Below, one piece after another: positions 1 through 8,779 of a DNA stretch of 64,000 bases. A program made the translations under genes and the position numbers. How positions within the stretch are numbered: the first letter of the stretch is position 1; every line of letters begins with the position of its first letter. Source of the stretch: Methanocorpusculum sp. UBA424 (GTDB taxonomy: Archaea > Halobacteriota > Methanomicrobia > Methanomicrobiales > Methanocorpusculaceae); the NCBI GenBank assembly GCA_002498375.1, contig DAHC01000012.1, positions 22,410 to 86,409 of the forward strand, in the 5' to 3' direction. The notes beneath the pieces are model-generated. The model was not told the DNA's origin and did not search any database. It saw only the letters and a list, made by a program, of their open reading frames with translations.

Positions 1-370
1 CCATCGGACCTTCGGTTCCGGAAACGACAATGATTGCTGCATCGGCCTGGGATGCACCAGTGATCATGTTCTTAACGAAGTCACGGTGACCTGGACAGTC
101 AACAACGGTAAAATTGTATTTCGGGGTTTCGAATTTCTTGTGAGCGATATCGATGGTAATACCACGTTCGCGTTCTTCCTTGAGGGAGTCCATTACCCAG
201 GCGAACTCGAAAGTACCCTTTCCTTTGGATTCTGCTTCTTTCTTGTATCCATCAAGAACGTGCTGTGCTACAACACCGGACTCAAAGAGAATCCGGCCAA
301 CGGTTGTTGACTTACCGTGGTCGATGTGACCAATAACGGCAAGATTCATGTGGGGCTTTGCTGCTGCCAT
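1..370 (-). CDS. tuf: Translation elongation factor EF-1 alpha (aEF1A), N-terminal part
   Basis: GTPase that delivers aminoacyl-tRNA to the ribosome. The reading frame from the ATG at 370 gives about 123 residues and runs off the left edge. It shows the G1 P-loop (GHIDHGKST, from residue 15), the switch region (EERERGITID) and the G3 motif (DCPGHRDF), all typical of archaeal EF-1 alpha. An SD-like GGAGAT lies about 8 bases before the start. The gene is read leftward, so the remaining three quarters lie outside the window. The identity is essentially certain from the motifs. Confidence 0.97.
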   Translation of the reverse strand, partial: MAAAKPHMNLAVIGHIDHGKSTTVGRILFESGVVAQHVLDGYKKEAESKGKGTFEFAWVMDSLKEERERGITIDIAHKKFETPKYNFTVVDCPGHRDFVKNMITGASQADAAIIVVSGTEGPM

Positions 371-460
371 GATAATGTATCTCCACTTTGACTCATTGAT
401 AAGGACACAAAAGATTGCGATCCAAATCAACACGAGTGTAAACAGATTGGTCGTACAACC

Positions 461-470
461 ATATAAAATA
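461..470 (-). promoter_or_regulatory. TATA-like box for the EF-1 alpha gene
   Basis: Read on the minus strand this is TATTTTATAT. It is the best TATA candidate upstream of the EF-1 alpha start at 370. It would place transcription start near 435-440 and leave a leader of roughly 70 bases, consistent with the SD motif seen before the start. The rest of 371-529 shows nothing else that I can support. Confidence 0.4.
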
Positions 471-529
471 ATTCCCTGTGTCAAAGATCAGAACCGACAG
501 ACTAATAGGAAAATAATTCAGTATTCTCT

Positions 530-841
530 GTGATGAAATCATTACCTCTTGAGAGAAAACCGAGCGGTAAATCGACCGTGATGTGCGGAGACAAGGAAGT
601 TTCCGTACACAGCACCTGTGTTTTCTGCGCAAATTGCGCAGGAATACGGGTGAACCGGAGAGTTACCCCGAATCCGTATGCCCAGGCAATGCGCGGATCA
701 AAGGGAGGATTATCCCTTGATGAACAGCTGATGGACGGGATGGTCCTTTTCAACACCGTGATCGAAGACAAGAACGCCACCGATATTGAGTGTTCGGATG
801 ATGCAGGATCCGGATACCAGCCGCTCTCACGCAGACGTTAG
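530..841 (+). CDS. Small cysteine-containing protein, function unknown
   Basis: I do not recognise this 103-residue frame (GTG at 530 or ATG at 533). It contains a CVFCANC cluster around residue 30 that could bind a metal or a thiol-linked cofactor, plus a conserved-looking segment (GLSLDEQLMDG). The tail is acidic, then basic. The last 15 bases overlap the 3' end of convergent cobS. No convincing SD is visible. Codon usage looks coding and there is no competing gene in 371-826, so I list it as a probable small protein. It could also be a chance frame. Confidence 0.5.
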   Translation: MMKSLPLERKPSGKSTVMCGDKEVSVHSTCVFCANCAGIRVNRRVTPNPYAQAMRGSKGGLSLDEQLMDGMVLFNTVIEDKNATDIECSDDAGSGYQPLSRRR

Positions 842-1567
842 CATAATCGACACAACAAGGAGGACGGCCATCCGGGTAAGTTCGTTGCCGGCTCCGGTGA
901 CATCCCCGTTCGTCCCGCCGAAGAGTTTTCGCGCGAGGAGAAGAAGGCACAGGAACGTGACGAGAGCCGCTGCGAGTCCTGCCCCGACATACATTTTTCC
1001 CGGCAGAAGAAAGAGCGGGAGAGTCAAGACTACGGCATAGATACAGAACCGCTTTTTTGAACGATCGTAGATATATTTCTGAATCCCGTCGTGAAAGGGT
1101 TTTCCAAGTGCCGACAAAAACGCCATGGCAAGTTTCCCGAAAACTTCTGCTATGAACACGGCAAAAGCGATCTGCAGAACGGTTATGGATGAGAGTGCAG
1201 CGTAGGAGATCAAAACGACCATGATTCCAAGAGCGAGTGCCCCGGCACCTGTCGTTCGGTCGGTCATGGCACGGATCCGTTTTTCCCTGCTGCCGTGCGC
1301 CATGAGTCCGTCGCCGAAATCGAGAAGGCCGTCGAAGTGATTGCCGCCGGAAATGAAGACCGCTAAGGCAAGGGTGAGGGCGGCAATTATTGCAGAGTTT
1401 TCAAAACCAAGATACCAGGCAATGAGCCCGGGAACTGCCGCGATACCGCCGGTGACGTACCCGGCTATCGGATAGAGCCAGCTTCGCTTCGCAAAACATT
1501 CATAATCCGCCGGTTTTCCCAGAGGGAGGATCGTGGTGAACTGTAAGAGAGCACGAAGTGACTGCAT
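827..1567 (-). CDS. cobS: Adenosylcobinamide-GDP ribazoletransferase
   Basis: Joins adenosylcobinamide-GDP to alpha-ribazole (phosphate) in the last membrane-bound step of cobamide synthesis. The 246-residue product has the family signature NHFDGLLDFGDGL at residues 76-88, whose aspartates bind metal and substrate. It is followed by the conserved HGSREKR segment and a series of hydrophobic helices as expected of an integral membrane enzyme. Length is normal. It is divergent from the cobT homologue at 1606, with only 38 bases between the start codons, which suggests common control of the two cobamide genes. Confidence 0.94.
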   Translation of the reverse strand: MQSLRALLQFTTILPLGKPADYECFAKRSWLYPIAGYVTGGIAAVPGLIAWYLGFENSAIIAALTLALAVFISGGNHFDGLLDFGDGLMAHGSREKRIRAMTDRTTGAGALALGIMVVLISYAALSSITVLQIAFAVFIAEVFGKLAMAFLSALGKPFHDGIQKYIYDRSKKRFCIYAVVLTLPLFLLPGKMYVGAGLAAALVTFLCLLLLARKLFGGTNGDVTGAGNELTRMAVLLVVSIMLTSA

Positions 1568-1605
1568 TTATATTATATCTTGTCAGTTCTAAATGATATA
1601 ATATC
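1568..1605. promoter_or_regulatory. Compact divergent promoter between cobS and cobT
   Basis: The 38-base gap is nearly all A/T. A TATTATATC box near 1571-1579 sits about 30 bases before the cobT ATG. A second box (minus strand GATATTATATC, about 1592-1604) sits about 30 bases before the cobS ATG. Each box therefore lies next to the other gene's start. Both mRNAs would begin at or near the start codon, as in leaderless archaeal transcripts. No SD is present for either gene. Confidence 0.5.
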
Positions 1606-2616
1606 ATGTCATTTGTCTCAACGAGAGCGGATTTCTCTGCCGAGTCGCCGATGTTCGCCCTGATCCTGTCCAACTCCCTGATCTCCACGGTCCCCGGAGT
1701 ATCCGGAGCAGGAGAAAGCCCGGAAAAAAGCCTGATGGTCCCGCCGCTGGATGCCGAACTCATCATTAACGGAAAGATCACCTCCGTTGACATGACACCA
1801 AACACGCCGACCGGCTGCCCGACGCCGGCGGTGATGACACGCGCCGTAATGGAACTGACCGGCATAAAACCCCTCATGATCGCCGCAGGCCTGGACCACG
1901 AGGTCCCCGTCCCCCATATGCATCTGGGAGAAAAAGCCGGAGGAGATCCGCGGGAAGGAAACGCCGTCCCTCAGGCGAAGACGCTGTTTGAAAAAGGCCG
2001 ATGGATCGGCGAGTATCTTTCCCGGAGTCATGATCTCCTCGTTCTCGGCGAGTGTCTTCCCGGCGGAACAACGACCGCGCTCTGCGTTCTTCGCGCTCTT
2101 GGCTATCAGGCAAAGGTCAGCAGCTGCCTGGTGGACAACCCGGTCTGCATCAAGGAAAAAATCGCGGAAACAGCCGTGGAAAAAGTACAGAAAGCAGGCT
2201 TGACCGATCCGCTTGACATCGTGTCCATGGTCGGCGACCCGATGATCCCGGTCGCCGCAGGCATCGCTGCAGGATTCCGCGGAAAACTGTTCCTTGCGGG
2301 AGGCACCCAGATGCTGGCGGCCGCTGCCGTGATCCGGGCACTTGGAAACACCGTTCCCGATATCGTGACAACGATCTATGTCTACGAGGACAAGACGGCC
2401 TCGTTCAAAGAAACGGCCGCCGCAATCGGAACTGACGCCTATTATGTAGATCCTGAATTCGGATCGATCGGCCATGCAGGCCTTGCCCGGTATGCGGAGG
2501 GCGAGATCAAAGAAGGCTCCGGGATCGGCGGGGCGATGTTTCTTGCAAGCATCCTCGGGTATGCCCCCGAAGACATCCGGAACACGATCCGCGAACATGT
2601 AAGCAGATACGCATAA
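1606..2616 (+). CDS. cobT: CobT-like nicotinate-nucleotide-dependent phosphoribosyltransferase (UPF0284 type)
   Basis: Probably activates the lower-ligand base of cobamides using nicotinate mononucleotide, as in archaeal proteins annotated CobT (TIGR00303/UPF0284). The 336-residue product has the family segment NTPTGCPTPAVM near residue 66 and ECLPGGTTTAL at 149-159, with repeated Gly-rich Rossmann-like strands (GAGIAAGF type) further on. Length is normal. It is divergent from cobS, and its TAA overlaps the ATG of the next gene, so it heads an operon with the YkgJ-like and TraB genes. The family assignment is strong; the exact base specificity is not visible. Confidence 0.88.
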   Translation: MSFVSTRADFSAESPMFALILSNSLISTVPGVSGAGESPEKSLMVPPLDAELIINGKITSVDMTPNTPTGCPTPAVMTRAVMELTGIKPLMIAAGLDHEVPVPHMHLGEKAGGDPREGNAVPQAKTLFEKGRWIGEYLSRSHDLLVLGECLPGGTTTALCVLRALGYQAKVSSCLVDNPVCIKEKIAETAVEKVQKAGLTDPLDIVSMVGDPMIPVAAGIAAGFRGKLFLAGGTQMLAAAAVIRALGNTVPDIVTTIYVYEDKTASFKETAAAIGTDAYYVDPEFGSIGHAGLARYAEGEIKEGSGIGGAMFLASILGYAPEDIRNTIREHVSRYA

Positions 2617-3134
2617 TGGAGCTGGAGGACCGGATCCGCAAAGCAGAGTTCATCTGCAGATGCTGCGGGGAGTGCTGCAGCGGAAAAGATAATGAAGTGA
2701 TGGTCTCCCCCGACGAGATCGACCGGCTCTGTGAAGCGACCGGTCTTACCCAGGATCAGATCACCGAACCGTATCCGGAATGGATCCATGATCAGGGAGC
2801 GATCTTCACCTTCGGCCGGGTTTTGCGGCGGGGAGAGGACGGGAACTGTATGTTTCTTGCAGACAGCAAATGCACCGTCTACGAACATCGTCCGCATATC
2901 TGCCGGACCTATCCCTTCATGCTCGACGGGGAGAATCTCCTCGTCTTTGAGTGCTCTGGATGTAAATGCGGCGCGGAAACGCCTGATGCAGAACAGATTG
3001 CAAAAGACCTCCTCGCCCGCCGGGAAGCTGAGGACAAAGAGTTTCTTTTAACAAAAGAGCAGTACCAAAAGCATAGTATGGTTTTGGGATCAACAATCAT
3101 CTTCGACAGCAGAGGAGCTCATCTGCACAAATAA
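2616..3134 (+). CDS. YkgJ-family cysteine-cluster protein
   Basis: The 172-residue product begins with a dense cysteine cluster (C14, C16, C17, C20, C21: CRCCGECC). Further cysteines follow at 78, 86 and 96 in the pattern C-x7-C-x9-C with RPxxCRTYPF, the hallmark of the YkgJ/UPF0153 family, which is predicted to chelate zinc or an iron-sulphur cluster. The substrate is unknown. The ATG overlaps the cobT stop (TAATG) and the TraB gene follows after two bases, so the three are probably co-transcribed and translationally coupled. Confidence 0.85.
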   Translation: MELEDRIRKAEFICRCCGECCSGKDNEVMVSPDEIDRLCEATGLTQDQITEPYPEWIHDQGAIFTFGRVLRRGEDGNCMFLADSKCTVYEHRPHICRTYPFMLDGENLLVFECSGCKCGAETPDAEQIAKDLLARREAEDKEFLLTKEQYQKHSMVLGSTIIFDSRGAHLHK

Positions 3135-3136
3135 CA

Positions 3137-4408
3137 ATGACCGAAATACACATCGTTGGAACCGCCCATGTTTCACAAAAAAGCATCGACGAAGTTCGTG
3201 AGAAAGTGGAAGCCGCAGATCCCGATGTGATCGCGATCGAACTGGATCCGGGACGTTTTGCGGCACTAAAACAGCAGATGAAGGAGGCAGAGGATCGGGA
3301 ATCAGGTGCCCCTCCAAGCGAAGAGGAGAAAACCCAAGCCCCGGAAGTGCAGAGTCTTTTAAAAGGAAACTTTACTCTGATGCTTGTTCAGTGGATCCTC
3401 GCCTATGTTCAGCGAAAGATCGGGATGAACGTCGGGATCGAGCCGGGAGCCGAGATGAAAGAGGCGATAAAAATCGCCGAAGAACGAAATATCAGAATAT
3501 TTCTCATCGACCGGAACATCAACACGACCCTCGCCCGGTTCTGGGGGAATATGAAATTCCTCGAGAAGATAAAACTCGTGTGGATCCTGATCAGAACGAT
3601 GGTCGGAACGGATGACGAAACGGAAAGTATCGATACCGAGATGGTCGATTCGCTGACGAATCCGGATATGATCGAGCTTGCCCTTGCCGAGTTTCAGAAG
3701 TTTTCCCCGACCGGAGCAAATGCCCTTATCACGGAGAGGGATGCCTATCTGGCGCATGGGATCATCGGTCTGGAGCACAGTTCCTTTGAGCGGGCGGTGG
3801 TCGTGGTGGGTGCGGGGCATCTGCCGGGGATCAACCGATTCAGGGAACATCCCGAAACACTGCCTTCCATGAAAAGTCTCAATGAACTGCCAAAGAAGTA
3901 TCCTTGGGGTAAGATCATCGGCAGTCTATTCGTCGCCATGTTTGCGGTCATCATTCTGGCGATCGCATTTTCGGGAGCGACCGATCTTCTCATCTGGGCG
4001 ATCATCTATTGGGTGGTTATCAATGGCGTGTTTGCCGGAATCGCAACACTGCTCGTAAAAGGTCACCCGTTTTCTGCAGCGACCGCGGCGGGTCTAGCAT
4101 GGATGACCTCCTTAAACCCGTTCCTTGCCTGCGGATGGTTTGCGGCGATCGTGGAGGCCCGGATGCGGCCGCCGACTGCCGGGGACTTTAAGGCGATCGC
4201 AAAGGCCGAAACGATTCACGATATGTTTTCGGTCCCGCTGTTTAAGATCCTCCTTGTCGCTGCTGCGGCGAATATCGGAAGCACGATCGCGACATTTGCG
4301 TTCTTTATCTTCCTGACGCCGCTCTTAGGAGTCGATCTTGAAATGATGACCAATATCCTGACGACCGGATTTGCAAACCTCTGGGCATTTCTGACCGGCT
4401 GGATCTGA
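3137..4408 (+). CDS. TraB/PrgY-family membrane protein
   Basis: The 423-residue product starts with the TraB signature (IHIVGTAHVSQKS, residues 4-16) and has the IELDPGRF motif near residue 35 and a histidine-containing GAGHLPGI motif in the middle. The last 150 residues form four to five hydrophobic segments. Bacterial members degrade or bind sex pheromones, and the fold is related to the Tiki/ChaN-like proteases. The archaeal role is unknown; a membrane-bound metalloprotease-like function is a guess. It is the last gene of the cobT-ykgJ-traB run. Confidence 0.85.
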   Translation: MTEIHIVGTAHVSQKSIDEVREKVEAADPDVIAIELDPGRFAALKQQMKEAEDRESGAPPSEEEKTQAPEVQSLLKGNFTLMLVQWILAYVQRKIGMNVGIEPGAEMKEAIKIAEERNIRIFLIDRNINTTLARFWGNMKFLEKIKLVWILIRTMVGTDDETESIDTEMVDSLTNPDMIELALAEFQKFSPTGANALITERDAYLAHGIIGLEHSSFERAVVVVGAGHLPGINRFREHPETLPSMKSLNELPKKYPWGKIIGSLFVAMFAVIILAIAFSGATDLLIWAIIYWVVINGVFAGIATLLVKGHPFSAATAAGLAWMTSLNPFLACGWFAAIVEARMRPPTAGDFKAIAKAETIHDMFSVPLFKILLVAAAANIGSTIATFAFFIFLTPLLGVDLEMMTNILTTGFANLWAFLTGWI

Positions 4409-4424
4409 AAGTTATCCCATTTTT

Positions 4425-5261
4425 TTATTTTTCCCACCAGATGTGGGCGGTCTTGGAAATTCCCGGAAGAACAAAGCCATTATCCGTTTTGCGCATACGT
4501 TCACCCAGATACCGGTCAACGATGCTTTTTTGTTCATCGGTCTTTGCGAGAACCCGGGTATAATAATCCTGATGCATTTCTTCAACTGACGTATACGCCT
4601 GACCGACCGTTCTCGATTCGACGGTAAGGTTTGCATGGATGCCAAGCTGGAACAGAACATTCCAGAGTATGTCGGCGGTAGGTTCATAGTCGTAAGGTTC
4701 TCCGTGCAGAAGCGGCCAGAGTTCTTTGTTTCCCCGCGAAAGGGAGGGAGGTATGAGAAACCAGAAGAGATGGACCGCAGATTCCGCGCAGTCATCCATT
4801 TTTTTGATACAATCCCGGATGTTTTCCATCATCAAAGAGAGAGAAGCTATCACAACATCATGTTGTCCGATCTCTTCCGGCGCGGCATCCTCCCAGGTTG
4901 TATGAAGTATGCGAATGGGGGGGGCATCGGTGAGTCGGCGGTATGTTTCGATTCCTTCGATCATGGGGGAAGACGGCTCGACAACGGTCACGGGACAACC
5001 GGAAAGAGCGAGCGGGACGGAAAGAGTGCCGGGTCCTGCACCGATATCCAGAACCGAAGAACCTGACGCGATGTTCATCGAATCAAGCTGTGTCTGCACT
5101 CTCCCCCGGTCATCATTCTTCAGCCTTCTGACGTATCTGTCTACATTCACCGGATTGTCCCAGAAGGTTTCGTTGTCCTCTCCTGCGGTGCGTTTCTGCC
5201 GAAATGCACGGGCCATCTGTTCATCCCACATCCGGATATAGTCCGGCTTTTCGGAACACAT
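4425..5261 (-). CDS. Class I SAM-dependent methyltransferase, substrate unknown
   Basis: 278 residues. The SAM-binding motif I is clear (VLDIGAGPG, residues 70-78), followed by the acidic end of strand 2 (VTVVEPSSPM). The N-terminal part (WDEQMARAF, WDNPVNVDRYVRR) resembles methyltransferases annotated near metal and cofactor metabolism in methanogens, but I cannot name a substrate. The gene converges on TraB with only 16 bases between the stop codons and is divergent from the nitroreductase. It appears to be a single-gene transcript. Confidence 0.82.
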   Translation of the reverse strand: MCSEKPDYIRMWDEQMARAFRQKRTAGEDNETFWDNPVNVDRYVRRLKNDDRGRVQTQLDSMNIASGSSVLDIGAGPGTLSVPLALSGCPVTVVEPSSPMIEGIETYRRLTDAPPIRILHTTWEDAAPEEIGQHDVVIASLSLMMENIRDCIKKMDDCAESAVHLFWFLIPPSLSRGNKELWPLLHGEPYDYEPTADILWNVLFQLGIHANLTVESRTVGQAYTSVEEMHQDYYTRVLAKTDEQKSIVDRYLGERMRKTDNGFVLPGISKTAHIWWEK

Positions 5262-5343
5262 ATACTATAATACCGGGTGGAAAGTAATAAACTGCGCGGA
5301 CTTGAGAGAAAGACTATTTTACCTTTCACACATAAGGTTAATC

Positions 5344-5874
5344 ATGAATACGAGAAATCCGGGTATTGCAAACTTCGGTGTGACGATTATCCAGTCGAGA
5401 CACAGTGTCAGAAAGTTCAAAGACGCGGAAATTCCGCCGGAGTTCATCAGAAAAGCCCTCGAGTGCGCTTCAAAAGCTCCGACTGCACGAAATGCCCAGC
5501 CGTGGATCTTTGTTGTCGTGAAAAACAAAGAGACGCTCGCAAAGATCGCAGAACTCGCCCCGAACGGAAAATTCATCGAAGGAGCCGCCGTTGGGTTCCT
5601 GGTCTTTGGTAAAGCCGACTGGCAGTATGTGATCGAAGACTGCTCGGCGGCAACCGAAAACCTTCTTCTCGCCCTCCATGCTTATGGATACGGCGGCTGC
5701 TGGATCGCCGGCGACAAAAAGGATTACGCAGAAGACGTCCGTAAACTCGTCAATGTCCCGGCCGAGTACAAACTCGTCTCGATCGTTGCGGCCGGCGTTC
5801 CGGATGTCGGCGGGATCACTCTCGCAGAGAAGATGCCGCTTGAACGTATCGTCTTTGACGAAAAATACCAGTGA
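5344..5874 (+). CDS. Nitroreductase-family flavoprotein
   Basis: FMN-dependent oxidoreductase of the nitroreductase superfamily, 176 residues from the ATG at 5344. The family start SRHSVRKF (18-25) binds FMN phosphate. PTARNAQPW (46-54) and the GGCWIAG segment near residue 121 are also typical. I prefer ATG 5344 to the upstream GTG/TTG-type frame at 5302 because homologues begin shortly before the SRxSVRxF motif. The upstream part reads as leader and includes AAGGTT before the ATG. The natural electron acceptor is unknown. Confidence 0.9.
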   Translation: MNTRNPGIANFGVTIIQSRHSVRKFKDAEIPPEFIRKALECASKAPTARNAQPWIFVVVKNKETLAKIAELAPNGKFIEGAAVGFLVFGKADWQYVIEDCSAATENLLLALHAYGYGGCWIAGDKKDYAEDVRKLVNVPAEYKLVSIVAAGVPDVGGITLAEKMPLERIVFDEKYQ

Positions 5875-5937
5875 TCTGCGGGATCATCCGCACCCTTTTT
5901 TTGAGATGAAGAAAACGCCGGATCTTATGCAGAAGAT

Positions 5938-6882
5938 ATGCTGATCTTTCATCATCTTTTTCTCGGCCTGATCGTAGGGATCATGCTCGCAGTGATTCTT
6001 TCGAATAAATGGGCCGTTCTCTACGGAGGTATCGGAGCGATCCTTCCGGATCTTCTCGATAAACCGCTTGGACAGATCCTTCTTGCGGAGACCATGAACT
6101 GGGGAAGGATCTACGCCCACACGCTGATCATAGCTGTGATCCTGATCATCATAGGACTTTTGATCTGGTACAAAAACCGGAAACGTATCCTTCTTCTCTG
6201 CATAGGGGCAGGCGTTCTCATCCATCAGATCGGCGATGCAATGTGGACAGCACCCGTGAACTGGTTTTGGCCGTTTCTCGGACCTTTCCCGCCTTCATCA
6301 GAGGTATATCTCCCCATACCGGACGGATATCTGCCGTATCTGTATCTCGCATCATGGATACTGGCAGTGATCGCGGGAGCCGCGGTGATAACCGTTTTGC
6401 ACCGTCATCTGGGTCATTATCTCGCCCGTGGGGCCGTGGGTAAACGGCTTCTCACCGGAACGGGGATGGTTCTGACGGGAGCAGGAACAATACTGTTGAT
6501 AAAATATCTCATATGGGATCTGTTTCTCACCGGACCCTGGGCAAATTATTTTGGAACGATGTATCTTCATGAACTGTTGTCGATATCCGAGTGGATATAT
6601 GGCCTGACCTCCCTCATCCTGATACTCCTGCTTCTCGATTATCCGGTACGTTTTTCACAAACCACAAAAAAACGCATTATCAGGATATGCGGAGCAGGCG
6701 TTGTCGGCGTATCTCTTCTTCTCATGCTGTGCATCGGCCTGGGAGTCCCGGCGGATGAGGTGTACGGTGAAACTATTTGGAGGATCCTGGCAGCCGCGGG
6801 ATTATTTTGCGGAGGGATCGTTCTTCTTTTTCTTGGAGACAGGATATGGGCACTGCCGGATGACAGGGTCTCACCAAAATGA
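5938..6882 (+). CDS. YdjM/DUF457-type membrane protein, predicted metal-dependent hydrolase
   Basis: The 314-residue product begins with HHLFLGLIVG, has LPDLLDK near residue 40 and HQIGD near residue 99. This spaced H/D pattern in a hydrophobic protein resembles the YdjM (DUF457) family of membrane-bound putative hydrolases. About eight membrane segments are visible. The C-terminal half, with four to five helices, is longer than the short family members. No operon partners are obvious; the gene stands between the nitroreductase and the phosphatase. Catalytic activity is predicted by family only. Confidence 0.65.
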   Translation: MLIFHHLFLGLIVGIMLAVILSNKWAVLYGGIGAILPDLLDKPLGQILLAETMNWGRIYAHTLIIAVILIIIGLLIWYKNRKRILLLCIGAGVLIHQIGDAMWTAPVNWFWPFLGPFPPSSEVYLPIPDGYLPYLYLASWILAVIAGAAVITVLHRHLGHYLARGAVGKRLLTGTGMVLTGAGTILLIKYLIWDLFLTGPWANYFGTMYLHELLSISEWIYGLTSLILILLLLDYPVRFSQTTKKRIIRICGAGVVGVSLLLMLCIGLGVPADEVYGETIWRILAAAGLFCGGIVLLFLGDRIWALPDDRVSPK

Positions 6883-6969
6883 TGAGATGTTTCCCGGGCA
6901 TTAATTTTTTTGGAGACCTGAGGTAAACTCTTATGTGTTAACCATACCTATTGTATATTCTGATAGCGT

Positions 6970-8421
6970 ATGAATGATTTTCTCCTGAACTGGGCAGGTT
7001 CCATGGGTATGATTTTCCTAATCTGGCTGTTTTGCGCAGCTATGGTTGATCTGACCATGAAACGCCGGTATTCCCGTCTGCGCACGGCGGCACTCTGGGC
7101 TGGAGGATTTCTGATACTTGTTGTTCTCACCTCTTTGGTCGATATGATCTACGAGGCGTGTGTCTTTCTTATACCAAGCGGATATGATTTCATTTCTTTT
7201 ATTGCCGACAGTCTGTTTGTGGCAGTAGTCGGTTTAGGGTTTATTTTTGTGTCATGGCGGATCTACCGCGGGACCACATCTTCCAAATTCTTCATAGCAT
7301 CATTTATTCTTTTTATCGGCTTAAGCATCTGTGATCTTTCGTTTAGCATCATTCATATGGTTTTCCCCTGGGATCTCTATCAGCTGAAATTTGCAACGTG
7401 CGTTCTGATTTTGATCATTCTGACGATCGGCCTGATCCTGACGAATCGTTTCCTGATCAAAACAATGCAGGAAACAAACAGAGACCTTCGGGGGGATTTT
7501 CGAAATGTCCTGTTCATCCCGCTCGCGGTCTATCTGATCTATGCAGTAATCAGCTCCCTGTGGAACAGTCAGGAAGGAGCCGTATTTTTCATTCCGGAGA
7601 TCACAACCAGAATCATTTTCATCATCATGGTCATCCTGCTCTATATGCAGGTTTTTTACGGGATAACTAAGACCATCAAACATATCCATATCGATGAAGA
7701 GATGCTTCTGGCACATGATCTGCAGTCGAGTATTCTCCCGTCGCCCGGACGATTTGAGAACATGCCCGGAGTTGAGATATTCGCATCGATCTCAGAATCA
7801 GAACTTGTCGGCGGGGACTTCTACGATATTATCCGGATCGGAGACTATCATCTCGCCTTTGTCATTGCTGATGTATCGGGCAAAGGTATTTCTGCCGCAC
7901 TCATGATGATGCGTGTCAAAACCATGATCAAGATGTCAGTACGGGCATTATTTACCCAGCCAGGCAGGATGCTTACCCTGGTAAACCGCGAAATAATGGA
8001 AAACAATGATACCTGCAGGTTCGTTACGGTCTTTCTCGGGCTGCTTAACCTCAAAACCGGCAGGTTCACCTACTCATGTGCCGGACACAATCCTCCGATA
8101 CTCTGCACATGCGGAACCTGTGACCCGCTTGTCTGTGAAAAAGCACCAGGACTTGGAATCATGGACCACACATACATCGATCATCGAACAGTTCTGAAGA
8201 GAACTGATACGCTGTTTATGTACACCGACGGGGTAACGGATGCGCAGAACAAAAATGGCGAAATGTACGGGATGGGCCGGCTCCTTTCGATAGTCCAGAG
8301 ATCAGACAGTCCTGAAACCATGATCAATTCGGTAACTGAAGATATGAACATCTTTACCGGGGCAAGCGGACAGGCGGACGATATGACGATGCTCGGAGTC
8401 AGATACACCGGAGAAGAATAA
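6970..8421 (+). CDS. RsbU-like membrane PP2C (SpoIIE-type) serine phosphatase
   Basis: 483 residues. The first ~235 form about seven membrane helices and a short linker leads to a PP2C-type catalytic domain. All metal-binding motifs are present: GGDFYD (281-286), DVSGKG (301-306), TDGVTD (419-424) and ADDMT (469-473). In bacteria such phosphatases dephosphorylate a STAS protein to switch its partner kinase. A STAS gene and an RsbW-like kinase gene lie directly downstream on the other strand, so all three parts of a partner-switching circuit are adjacent. The signal sensed by the membrane part is unknown. Confidence 0.9.
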   Translation: MNDFLLNWAGSMGMIFLIWLFCAAMVDLTMKRRYSRLRTAALWAGGFLILVVLTSLVDMIYEACVFLIPSGYDFISFIADSLFVAVVGLGFIFVSWRIYRGTTSSKFFIASFILFIGLSICDLSFSIIHMVFPWDLYQLKFATCVLILIILTIGLILTNRFLIKTMQETNRDLRGDFRNVLFIPLAVYLIYAVISSLWNSQEGAVFFIPEITTRIIFIIMVILLYMQVFYGITKTIKHIHIDEEMLLAHDLQSSILPSPGRFENMPGVEIFASISESELVGGDFYDIIRIGDYHLAFVIADVSGKGISAALMMMRVKTMIKMSVRALFTQPGRMLTLVNREIMENNDTCRFVTVFLGLLNLKTGRFTYSCAGHNPPILCTCGTCDPLVCEKAPGLGIMDHTYIDHRTVLKRTDTLFMYTDGVTDAQNKNGEMYGMGRLLSIVQRSDSPETMINSVTEDMNIFTGASGQADDMTMLGVRYTGEE

Positions 8422-8455
8422 AAAAAGGAATTAAACCCAAAACACAGTTCTTTAC

Positions 8456-8752
8456 TCACTCTTTTGCCAGAAGATCATCGAACCCCGAGATCTCAAATAC
8501 TTCGCGGACCAGGCCGTGGGCATTGATTATCACTAATGTCCCGGCAGGCCCAAGCATCTTTTTCATAGTCAGGATGATCGAAAGACCGACACTTGACATG
8601 TAGGTAAGTTTTGCAAAATTGAGCGTAATGGATGAGATCCCGTCAAGGGACGACTCGATACATCCCCGAAACGCAGGAGCGCTTTTGGTATCAAGTTTAC
8701 CATCCAGCTCAAGGATAAGTTTGGATTCATTAACAGTTTTAGTAATTTTCAT
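8456..8752 (-). CDS. STAS-domain protein (RsbV/SpoIIAA-like antagonist)
   Basis: 98 residues that make up one complete STAS domain. The segment LTYMSSVGLSIIL (49-61) aligns with the phosphorylation loop of RsbV/SpoIIAA (consensus YMDSSGLG). Ser54 would be the phosphorylated serine, while the usual aspartate before it is Ser53. The gene follows the kinase-like gene at 8780-11155 by 27 bases on the same strand, so the two are probably one operon, and it converges on the phosphatase gene. The likely role is to shuttle between phosphorylated and free forms and bind the kinase domain. The downstream target is unknown, because archaea lack sigma factors. Confidence 0.88.
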   Translation of the reverse strand: MKITKTVNESKLILELDGKLDTKSAPAFRGCIESSLDGISSITLNFAKLTYMSSVGLSIILTMKKMLGPAGTLVIINAHGLVREVFEISGFDDLLAKE

Positions 8753-8779
8753 AGAATTTGTTCTCCCATTTTTTAGACA

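Noticed and set aside
1618..2598. Minus-strand frame of 326 codons across cobT
   Set aside because: Antisense shadow of a GC-rich gene. The product is rich in Arg/Gly/His and matches no family, while the plus strand is a clear CobT.
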